From: Armatimonadota bacterium
GTDB lineage: Bacteria > Armatimonadota > UBA5829
DNA: 56,162 bases
NCBI GenBank assembly: GCA_039679645.1
Contig: JBDKUO010000015.1
Span: 1-56,162, forward strand
Reading direction: 5' to 3'
Shown: one piece after another, positions 49,162 through 56,162 of the stretch
Position numbering within the stretch: position 1 is the first letter of the stretch
How the letters are laid out: every line of letters begins with the position of its first letter
Program-made: the position numbers and the translations under genes
The notes under the pieces: model-generated
The model's database searches: none
The model's input: the letters and a program-made list of their open reading frames with translations, nothing else
Told to the model about the DNA's origin: nothing

Positions 49162-49860
49162 ATGAATGACAGGATACTTCTCATAGAAGACGAGGCGCCG
49201 ATTGCCGAATCGGTAGCCTATTCTCTTAAGGCGGAGGGGTTTGTTGTAGAAACGTCCGGTGACGGGCTTTCGGGACTTTCCGCATTTCGGACTTTTTCAC
49301 CTGATCTGATAATCCTTGATCTTATGCTGCCTAAGCTGGGTGGAATGGATTTCTGCAGAATTGTCCGCAGGGAATCCAACGTGCCGATATTGATGCTTAC
49401 GGCAAAGACCGAAGAGATTGATCGAATCATCGGTCTGGAGATGGGTGCAGATGATTATTTGCCTAAGCCTTTCAGCATCCGCGAGCTGATTGCACGCGTT
49501 AAGGTGATTTTGCGCCGTGTGCAAAGCGCTCACGATGATGAGAAGAATGCATTACTGGAGGTGGGTCCTATCCAGCTCGACCTTGCCAGAAGGCGAGTTA
49601 CTTTAGGTGGAAACCAGGTGCATTTGCCGCTCAAGCAGTATGAACTCCTGCGTGCTCTGATGTCAAACAAGGGCAGAGTCCTCAGCAGGGAGGAGCTGTT
49701 TAAGAGGGTGTGGGATGCAGATGCTGCCTACGACACGGGCTCTCTCGACGTCCACATACGCTGGCTCAGAGAAAAAATCGAGCAGGATCCAAGCTCCCCG
49801 ACCTATATAAAGACAGTGCGTGGGATTGGTTACAAGATCGTTTGTGAGGGTGAAGATTAG
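49162..49860 (+). CDS. OmpR/PhoB-family response regulator
   Basis: This transcription regulator acts after phosphorylation by the kinase encoded next. The product of 232 residues has a receiver domain with acidic pocket IEDE, phospho-acceptor Asp53 in IILDLMLPKLGG, conserved MLTAK and YLPKPF. A winged-helix DNA-binding domain follows (LPLKQYELLRALMSNKGRVL, VHIRWLREKIEQDP and VRGIGYKI at the end). I start at ATG 49162, which opens MNDRILLIEDE; the longer frame starts in non-coding sequence. It overlaps the kinase gene by 11 bases. Phosphate or envelope stress are typical cues, but the sequence does not show which. Confidence 0.94.
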   Translation: MNDRILLIEDEAPIAESVAYSLKAEGFVVETSGDGLSGLSAFRTFSPDLIILDLMLPKLGGMDFCRIVRRESNVPILMLTAKTEEIDRIIGLEMGADDYLPKPFSIRELIARVKVILRRVQSAHDDEKNALLEVGPIQLDLARRRVTLGGNQVHLPLKQYELLRALMSNKGRVLSREELFKRVWDADAAYDTGSLDVHIRWLREKIEQDPSSPTYIKTVRGIGYKIVCEGED

Positions 49861-51223
49861 GCTCTTTCTTCCAAGTGTCATATTTGCCGTATTGGTGACT
49901 TTCCTGGTGACTGTCATTGTGCAATCAGCAGGCCTGCTGTTTTCTGTATGGATCAGGTGGTTGATATGCGCGGTTCTGCTTGTAATGCTTTGCTTTGCCT
50001 ATGCGCGTGCTTCGACTTTGAAAGCCAAACGCGCAGCGCGCTTATCGCAGGCGATCAAACAAATCGCCTCGGGTTCGGAATCTTTCGATCAACGCGTCAT
50101 ATTGGATGAGTTTGGTCACGACCTGGCTAATACAGTTATAAGCCTCAGCGAGAGCATAAGGGTGCTCAGGCGCGAAAAGCGCCAGGGCATGATTGTGATA
50201 GAAAGTATGGCTGACGGTGTCATCACAGTCGATGCTCAGGGTCGTATTATGCTGTGCAATGCCGCGGCTCGTCGAATATGCGGTGTAGATGAGTCACAGA
50301 TCGGAGTGCAGCTCGAGGACACCGACGTGCATCCTGAAATCACCAGACTGGCGTATGAGTCCATGTCCGGCAGGTGCGTTCTGAGTTCTGAAATCAGGCT
50401 TCCCGGCTGGCCGCAGCGAGTGATAAGCATTCGAGCCGCATGGTATCGGCAGGCGAGTTCGTCGGAGGATAGCGCGCTTATCATATTGCACGACCTTACG
50501 GACGTCCGGCGTCACGAGATGAACCAGAGAGAGTTTGTTGCCAATGTCAGCCATGAGCTAAAGACACCGATTACGGCAGTCAGGACAACGGCGGAAGCGC
50601 TGCTTGCAGGCGCAAAAAACGATGAAGATTTTGTGGACAGGTTTCTGAACTCCATCATCTCGGAGAGCGATAGACTGTCATCGTTGATCGAGGACTTGCT
50701 GGATATCGCAAGGCGAGATTCGGGCATCACAAAGACTGAGAAATCTACCTGCTTTGTATCGGAGATTATCAGCCGCGCTGTAAGGGTAATCAATCCGCAG
50801 GCTGTAAGCAAGAACATATCGGTCGATATCACTGCTCCCGATGACCTGGTAGGTTATTGTGATGAAGCGCAGGCGGTGCAAATGGTCCGCAACCTGGTGG
50901 ATAACGCGGTCAAATATACCGCCGAGGGCGGGCATGTCTCAGTCGAGGCTAAGACGCATGGATCGGGGATTGAGATAACGGTCGCCGACACCGGTATCGG
51001 CATTCCGCAGGGCGAGATAGATCGTATCTTCGAGCGTTTTTATCGGGTAGATAAGGCTCGGTCCCGGCGCCTGGGAGGCACTGGGCTTGGCCTGGCTATC
51101 GTTAAAGATATAGTTGAGTCTCACGGCGGCAAGATCGACGTGCGCACTCAACTCGGCAAAGGCAGCTCATTTACAGTTACACTGCCCGGCAGGGATGACT
51201 GGCTGCCGGTTGAAGACACCTGA
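49850..51223 (+). CDS. PhoR-like sensor histidine kinase
   Basis: The product of 457 residues has two adjacent membrane helices (about 4-24 and 32-52) with almost no periplasmic loop, then a linker and a PAS domain (MADGVITVDAQGRIMLCNAA). The H-box is FVANVSHELKTPITAVRTTA, and the ATPase domain includes LVDNAVKYTAEGGHV, VADTGIGIPQGEIDRIFERF and GTGLGLAIVKDIVESHGG. With such a short loop it probably senses an intramembrane or cytoplasmic cue or a partner protein. GTG at 49850 gives the shortest overlap with the regulator; GTG at 49820 or 49844 remain possible. Confidence 0.92.
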   Translation: MKIRLFLPSVIFAVLVTFLVTVIVQSAGLLFSVWIRWLICAVLLVMLCFAYARASTLKAKRAARLSQAIKQIASGSESFDQRVILDEFGHDLANTVISLSESIRVLRREKRQGMIVIESMADGVITVDAQGRIMLCNAAARRICGVDESQIGVQLEDTDVHPEITRLAYESMSGRCVLSSEIRLPGWPQRVISIRAAWYRQASSSEDSALIILHDLTDVRRHEMNQREFVANVSHELKTPITAVRTTAEALLAGAKNDEDFVDRFLNSIISESDRLSSLIEDLLDIARRDSGITKTEKSTCFVSEIISRAVRVINPQAVSKNISVDITAPDDLVGYCDEAQAVQMVRNLVDNAVKYTAEGGHVSVEAKTHGSGIEITVADTGIGIPQGEIDRIFERFYRVDKARSRRLGGTGLGLAIVKDIVESHGGKIDVRTQLGKGSSFTVTLPGRDDWLPVEDT

Positions 51224-51403
51224 TGGCAGATTGACTGGTGGCGAAGCTCCCGCTGAGCCGAGACAATTTGGTGCAGCCAGGCTCGATGTGAACCTTGCCC
51301 TCCAAGGCATAATTGCGGAGAGTGAACCTTACCATCTTGATTGAAAAGCTATTATTATGTAGAATATCTAACGGATAATATTCCAACCGGACTATGAGGC
51401 ATA

Positions 51404-52252
51404 ATGGAAAACAATGAAACAATAGGCGCAATGCTCCTCCAGGAGAGACAAAAACGCGAGCTTTCCCTGGATGAAGTCCACGACGCCACAAAAATAACAG
51501 TGCATAATCTCGCAGCTCTAGAGGAGGACCGCTTCGATCACTTTCCAAACAGAGTATACGCGCGCGCGTTTCTGCGTGACTACGCCAACTTTCTTGGCCT
51601 GGACAGCGGCGAACTGCTGGAAAAATATGAGTACGACTGGCAGGGCGTCATTCGCGAGACGGCTCCGCAGCCGCCAAAGCGCAAGTCGGTCTGGAAAAGC
51701 GTGCTGGTTACGCTGTTGACTCTGGTAGTGCTTGGCGGACTTACAGCAACTGTATATTTCTATGACAAAGGGTGGGGGATTAAGGTACCTGCAGCGATCA
51801 GAGGCAATGTAGGAAAGCCGGATGTAGCTCAGCTTCCAAAGCCTGAACCGATTGTGCCCGCACCTGTCAAGCCAGAAGCAAAGAAACCTGCCGGGCAGCC
51901 AAAAGCCGAGAAGCCTGCCGCGCCGCAGTCATTGTCGCTTGAAGTCACGGCAAGCAGGCCTGTGTGGGCAGATATTAAGGCCGACGGCCAAAAGGTGATC
52001 TATGGCATGCTGCCAGCCGGTATCAAGACAGTGACAGCCAAGAAAGTTGTCTTTATAAAGGTCGGCCAGGCAACTGCAGTCAGTTTGAAACTCAATGATA
52101 AGCAGTTGCCTCCGATGGGAACATCAGCCAATATGGCCAAGGCAGAGTTTCGGCTTCCGGCACAGCCTGCGAAGACTGCACCGGTCACTGGTCCTGGAAA
52201 GACTCCGGCAGGAGCGGCAGCCGGCACAACTTCAAAGCCAGCCGGGCAATAG
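51404..52252 (+). CDS. RodZ-like protein (HTH, membrane helix, DUF4115)
   Basis: RodZ-type proteins bind MreB through a cytoplasmic helix-turn-helix and help set rod shape. The 282-residue product has an N-terminal HTH (IGAMLLQERQKRELSLDEVH to about residue 70), one membrane helix (SVLVTLLTLVVLGGLTATVY near 96-116) and a Pro/Lys/Ala-rich linker. A DUF4115-like beta domain (LSLEVTASRPVWADIKADGQ) and an Ala/Gly/Pro tail follow. No mreB is in the window, so the shape role is inferred from domain order. The ATG at 51404 is weakly served by GAGG at 51395-51398. Confidence 0.85.
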   Translation: MENNETIGAMLLQERQKRELSLDEVHDATKITVHNLAALEEDRFDHFPNRVYARAFLRDYANFLGLDSGELLEKYEYDWQGVIRETAPQPPKRKSVWKSVLVTLLTLVVLGGLTATVYFYDKGWGIKVPAAIRGNVGKPDVAQLPKPEPIVPAPVKPEAKKPAGQPKAEKPAAPQSLSLEVTASRPVWADIKADGQKVIYGMLPAGIKTVTAKKVVFIKVGQATAVSLKLNDKQLPPMGTSANMAKAEFRLPAQPAKTAPVTGPGKTPAGAAAGTTSKPAGQ

Positions 52253-52297
52253 TCGTTTGATCGTGAATCGTTTGATCGTTGATCGTCTGATCGTGCA
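52253..52297. repeat. TCGTxxGA array with alternating 8- and 7-bp units
   Basis: TCGTTTGA, TCGTGAA, TCGTTTGA, TCGTTGA, TCGTCTGA and TCGTGCA start at the first base after the rodZ-like stop and have lengths 8, 7, 8, 7, 8 and 7. No opposing arm is evident. Confidence 0.85.
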
Positions 52298-52483
52298 CAC
52301 TGCTTCGCGCTACAACCGCTAGGCGAGGCTCGCGCCGAGCTGTATTTGTTCTCGTAAAACTGAATGGCTTCTGAACTGAATTCATTAGTTGATTAAGCCT
52401 GCAATATTGTGGTATATTACACATCGGCGTACGTTAATAGTGTCGGGAGCAAAAAAATGTTGCCTGGATGTTACCGAATGCTA

Positions 52484-52513
52484 TTGACAATGCCGGACTG
52501 AGTTAGATATAAT
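52484..52513 (+). promoter_or_regulatory. Strong promoter of the str operon
   Basis: TTGACA at 52484-52489 and TATAAT at 52508-52513 are both perfect consensus hexamers, separated by 18 bp. Transcription should start near 52520, giving a leader of about 180 bases before rpsL. The 170 bases upstream of it hold the TCGT array and no credible gene. Confidence 0.88.
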
Positions 52514-52628
52514 TTACAAGTTCGGGTCGGGGCGATCTCGACCGAGCACGTTTGCCGACATATCAGGAGGCGATTAGCACACCTTTCTCGTTGCGGAAAC
52601 AACTGAAGCTATCCAAGGTGGACTAACG

Positions 52629-52660
52629 CCCTTCGAGTGTGTCACGAGGGGTTTTTTATT
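52629..52660 (+). terminator. Leader terminator/attenuator before rpsL
   Basis: CCCTTCG (52629-52635) and CGAGGGG (52645-52651) pair with one wobble and are followed by six T (52652-52657). It lies between the promoter and the rpsL start, so read-through must be regulated or partial. An upstream AGGAGG at 52565-52570 and an 11-codon TTG frame at 52591-52626 that stops just before the stem suggest possible coupling to translation. Confidence 0.75.
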
Positions 52661-52700
52661 GCCCCGAGTCAATGTTAACATTTAATTTAGGAGTGTCAGT

Positions 52701-53072
52701 TTGCCGACTATCAGCCAGCTTGTAAGGAAAGGCCGCGCCAATGTCAAGAAAAAGACTAAGGCGCCCGCACTTAAAGGAAACCCGCAGAAGCGCGGTGTAT
52801 GCCTTATAGTGCGAACCGAAACGCCGAAAAAACCTAACTCTGCTCTGCGAAAGGTCGCAAGAGTCAGGCTTACCAATGGAATGGAAGTAACCACTTACAT
52901 TCCAGGCATTGGTCACAACCTGCAGGAGCACTCCGTGGTTCTTATCCGCGGAGGCAGAGTCAAGGATTTGCCGGGTGTTCGCTATCACGTAATTCGCGGC
53001 ACGCTTGACGCGGCGGGCACGGCCAACCGCAAGCAGGGCCGTTCAAAATATGGAACCAAGCGACCGAAGTAG
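52701..53072 (+). CDS. rpsL: 30S ribosomal protein S12 (uS12)
   Basis: S12 sits at the decoding centre of the small subunit. The 123 residues include the highly conserved [17 protein letters not shown] and [20 protein letters not shown]; the lysines linked to streptomycin sensitivity in other bacteria are unchanged. TTG at 52701 is the start, with AGGAG at 52690-52694. It is the first gene of rpsL-rpsG-fusA-tuf, the standard str order. Confidence 0.98.
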   Translation: MPTISQLVRKGRANVKKKTKAPALKGNPQKRGVCLIVRTETPKKPNSALRKVARVRLTNGMEVTTYIPGIGHNLQEHSVVLIRGGRVKDLPGVRYHVIRGTLDAAGTANRKQGRSKYGTKRPK

Positions 53073-53077
53073 GTCTG

Positions 53078-53665
<588 letters not shown>

Positions 53666-53666
<1 letters not shown>

Positions 53667-53713
53667 ATAATCGTAAATAATCAATATAAAATAATCAATA
53701 CTAAATAATAAAT
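53666..53713. repeat. AT-rich heptamer array after rpsG
   Basis: AATAATC, then AATAATC, AATATAA, AATAATC, AATACTA and AATAATA follow one another, mostly at 7-bp period. This is the longest copy of the AT-rich family in the window. Confidence 0.8.
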
Positions 53714-53847
53714 GCTGTATGGAAGGGGGCGGAAGATAGAGAGCAAAGTGAAGATCGAGCAATCGGGGACGGGGTCATAAGATCCGCGCCCGGCGATCCA
53801 GCATGCTTTCTGCTTTCCCTCGGGAGTTTTTGAGTAAGGAATCTATA

Positions 53848-55941
53848 ATGTCTCGCGATTATCCGTTAGAAAAAACACGGAATATTGGCATTGCCGCGCA
53901 TATCGACGCCGGTAAGACGACCGTAACGGAGCGTATGCTCTATTATACTGGTCGTATTCACCAGATGGGCGAAGTTCATGAGGGCGCGGCGACCATGGAC
54001 TGGATGGAGCAGGAGCAAGAGCGAGGCATCACCATAACCTCTGCGGCCACCACTTGTATGTGGAAAGACAGTCGCATCAATATCATCGATACCCCCGGTC
54101 ACGTGGATTTCACCGTTGAAGTAGAGCGAAGCATGCGCGTCCTTGATGGCGTGATTGCAGTTTTCTGTGCAGTTGGCGGAGTCCAGCCTCAGTCTGAAAC
54201 AGTATGGCGACAAGCCAATAAGTATAAAGTCCCCCGTATAATTTTCGTCAACAAGATGGACCGCGTCGGTGCGGACTTCATGCGAGTTGTCGAGAAAGTG
54301 CGTGAGAGGCTTGGAGCGAACGCGGTTCCGATTCAGTTACCCATAGGCTCTGAGAGCGAACTAAAAGGCGTAATCGATATCGTTCGTCTCAAGGCTCTGT
54401 ATTATCATGACGACACGGGACGTGACTTCGAGGAGAAGGATATTCCTGATGATCTTCGCGCAAGTGCGCTTGAAGCCAGAGAGTATCTGGTCGAGAAAGT
54501 CGCTGAGATCAACGATCACCTGATGGAGAAATATATCGAGGGTGAGAAGATCACTCCCGATGAGATAAAAGCCGGGATCCGCACAGGAACCATTCGTAAT
54601 AAGCTTGTTCCGGTGCTTTGTGGTTCCGCATTTAAGAACAAGGGCGTACAGCCGCTTATGGATGCCGTTGTCGACTACCTGCCGTCACCGTTGGATGTTC
54701 CTCCGGTAGAGGGTGTAAGCGTATCGACTGGCGAGCCGGTCACGCGTGAGGCGTCAGATAACGAACCATTTGCTGCCCTTGCATTCAAGATTATGAGCGA
54801 CCCATATGTGGGCAACCTCACATATTTCAGAGTCTACAGCGGGCAGCTGGAGCGTGGCAAGCAGGTTTGGAATGCGAACAAGGGCAAGAAAGAGCGCCTA
54901 AATCGAATCTTGCGAATGCATGCCAATCACCGCGAGGAAGTACAGAATGTTTATGCAGGCGACATAGTCGCGGCAGTGGGACTTGACACTACCAATACAG
55001 GCGACACGCTCTGCACCGAAGATCACAAGATTCTGCTTGAGACCATTCAGTTCCCCGAACCGGTCATCGAAGTCGCAATCGAGCCTAAGACAAAGAGCGA
55101 TCAGGAAAAAATGTCGCTTGCTTTGCAGAGGCTGGCCAAAGAAGACCCCACTTTCAGAGCGCGAACCGATGAAGACACCGGTCAGACGATAATCGCTGGC
55201 ATGGGTGAGCTTCACCTTGAGATTATTCTCGACCGTCTCTATCGCGAGTTCAAAGTTGAAGCAAACCACGGCAAGCCGCAGGTTTCCTATAAAGAGACAA
55301 TAACGAAGCCTGTTAAGGTTGAGGGCAGGCACGTAAAGCAGAGCGGCGGGCACGGTCAGTATGGCCATGTAATAATTGAGATGGAGCCGCTTGAAGCCGG
55401 TTCCGGATTTGAGTTTGTAAACAAGGTCGTCGGCGGCGATGTGCCAAAGGATTATATCCCGGCAGTCAAGCAGGGTGTAGCAGAAGCGTTAAAGTCGGGT
55501 GTCCTGGCCGGATTTGAAGTGGTCGATGTCAGAGTCACGATCACCGGCGGTTCATACCATGAGGTTGACTCATCCGATATGGCATTCAAAATTGCCGGTT
55601 CGCTGGCGGCACGCGCTGCAGTTGAAAAGGGCAAGCCGACCCTTAAGGAACCGATTATGAATGTTGAAGTCGTGGTTCCTGAAGAATATCTGGGTGATGT
55701 TATCTCGGACCTTAACGGGCGCCGGGGCAGCATTACTCATATGGAAGTCGGCGCAAGCGGGACTCAGCAGTTGGATGCAAAGGTGCCGCTTTCTGAAATG
55801 TTCGGATATGCGACCTCCCTTCGCTCTATGAGCCAGGGTAGGGCATCATATACAATGGAACCGTCGCACTATGAGCAGGTTCCCGTGAGTCTGGCAGAGA
55901 AAGTTGTCGAGAAGACGACCGGTCGCTCACTTAAAAGATAG
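53848..55941 (+). CDS. fusA: Elongation factor G
   Basis: EF-G is the translocase GTPase of the ribosome. The 697 residues have the GTPase motifs [41 protein letters not shown] and [10 protein letters not shown]. Domain IV has [10 protein letters not shown] and the tip loop [20 protein letters not shown], and the C-terminus is [23 protein letters not shown] at 53848 follows AAGGA at 53836-53840 with a seven-base gap; the longer frame from 53803 is unlikely. Two hairpins separate it from tuf. Confidence 0.98.
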   Translation: MSRDYPLEKTRNIGIAAHIDAGKTTVTERMLYYTGRIHQMGEVHEGAATMDWMEQEQERGITITSAATTCMWKDSRINIIDTPGHVDFTVEVERSMRVLDGVIAVFCAVGGVQPQSETVWRQANKYKVPRIIFVNKMDRVGADFMRVVEKVRERLGANAVPIQLPIGSESELKGVIDIVRLKALYYHDDTGRDFEEKDIPDDLRASALEAREYLVEKVAEINDHLMEKYIEGEKITPDEIKAGIRTGTIRNKLVPVLCGSAFKNKGVQPLMDAVVDYLPSPLDVPPVEGVSVSTGEPVTREASDNEPFAALAFKIMSDPYVGNLTYFRVYSGQLERGKQVWNANKGKKERLNRILRMHANHREEVQNVYAGDIVAAVGLDTTNTGDTLCTEDHKILLETIQFPEPVIEVAIEPKTKSDQEKMSLALQRLAKEDPTFRARTDEDTGQTIIAGMGELHLEIILDRLYREFKVEANHGKPQVSYKETITKPVKVEGRHVKQSGGHGQYGHVIIEMEPLEAGSGFEFVNKVVGGDVPKDYIPAVKQGVAEALKSGVLAGFEVVDVRVTITGGSYHEVDSSDMAFKIAGSLAARAAVEKGKPTLKEPIMNVEVVVPEEYLGDVISDLNGRRGSITHMEVGASGTQQLDAKVPLSEMFGYATSLRSMSQGRASYTMEPSHYEQVPVSLAEKVVEKTTGRSLKR

Positions 55942-55951
55942 TAAATTCGGT

Positions 55952-56009
55952 GTATCGGGAATTTATTCACGATACGATGCAATGTTTCGGGAACAAGTTC
56001 GCGAAACAT
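55952..56009. repeat. Tandem hairpin pair between fusA and tuf
   Basis: GTATCG-g-GAAT-tt-ATTC-a-CGATAC (55952-55975) and ATGTTTCG-g-GAAC-aa-GTTC-g-CGAAACAT (55982-56009) have the same layout: outer stem ending TCG, one unpaired base, a four-pair inner stem and a two-base loop. Base content of the stems differs while pairing is kept. Confidence 0.85.
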
Positions 56010-56059
56010 CTTGGTTGTTGAGTTAGAAATTAATTAGCTTATTCTTGGAGGCAAATAAT

Positions 56060-56162
56060 ATGGCAAAGCAGCGGTTTGAGAGGACGAAGCCGCACGTGAA
56101 CATTGGAACGATAGGTCACGTGGACCATGGCAAGACAACGTTGACTGCCGCGATCACTGCGG
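56060..56162 (+). CDS. tuf: Elongation factor Tu (5' end, cut by the window edge)
   Basis: The visible 34 residues read [20 protein letters not shown] then [14 protein letters not shown], the invariant start of EF-Tu including the P-loop [11 protein letters not shown] at 56060 follows GGAGG at 56047-56051. The remainder lies outside the window. Its place after fusA completes the str operon order. Confidence 0.97.
   Translation, partial: MAKQRFERTKPHVNIGTIGHVDHGKTTLTAAITA

Noticed and set aside
52610-52657. AAGGTGGAC followed by a terminator before rpsL, reminiscent of a T-box.
   Set aside because: The motif lacks the conserved GGTACC portion and there is no stem I with specifier loop upstream in the short leader.

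Overview
The window is an ordinary bacterial chromosome segment of roughly even base composition, with no transposase, integrase, phage gene, tRNA, rRNA or CRISPR array that I could see. T-box control of a branched-chain amino-acid operon, a short archaeal-type LeuC/LeuD pair, NfnAB, LemA plus DUF2207, a DUF512 radical-SAM protein and a zinc-ribbon protein with two CxxC pairs together suggest a Terrabacteria-type lineage. Armatimonadota or a relative is my best guess, but this is an inference from gene content only.

Region 1 (about 0.1-14.1 kb, + strand) is a biosynthetic operon for valine, leucine and isoleucine. A leader with a T-box and a probable leucine CTC specifier precedes ilvD, ilvB, ilvN, a small membrane protein, ilvC, a C_GCAxxG_C_C protein, leuA, a Nudix hydrolase, another small membrane protein, leuC, leuD, a GxxExxY protein, leuB and cimA. 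Having LeuA, CimA and one LeuCD/LeuB set means leucine and threonine-independent isoleucine synthesis can share enzymes. IlvA and IlvE are not in the window.

Region 2 (14.1-24.4 kb) carries ispH, a DUF512 radical-SAM protein and a NAGPA-like protein in one run. It continues with a zinc-ribbon gene on the minus strand, a TPR protein, a sigma-54-like promoter followed by a hairpin-rich gene-free stretch, and a flavodoxin-family protein. Next come two thioredoxin-fold proteins lacking the usual catalytic cysteines, an SDR, and an MCP-CheW pair. Region 3 (24.3-38.4 kb, mostly minus) holds an ECF sigma-factor remnant, NfnAB, two DUF2007-type proteins, a hotdog thioesterase, a DUF2795 protein, PEP carboxykinase and a methyltransferase. 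It ends with a carbohydrate cluster: lemA, DUF2207, an unassigned glycosidase-like protein, and a propeller plus GH29 fucosidase fusion.

Region 4 (38.4-52.3 kb) has lepA, a lone abortive-infection-like gene, a secreted GH31 glycosidase with an inserted domain, an MFS transporter, a HAD phosphatase, glycerol-3-phosphate dehydrogenase, a PhoB/PhoR-like two-component pair and a RodZ-like protein. Region 5 (52.4 kb to the end) is the str operon: strong promoter, leader terminator, rpsL, rpsG, fusA and the start of tuf.

The most unusual property lies between the genes. Many intercistronic gaps are filled by short degenerate tandem repeats whose word differs from gap to gap but whose period is almost always 7 or 8 bp, often with an opposite-strand copy nearby so that the gap can fold into a hairpin. 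A second class consists of tandem pairs of hairpins whose two members resemble each other and whose stems co-vary between copies. Both classes abut stop codons, sometimes supply them, and are the main candidates for something undescribed.
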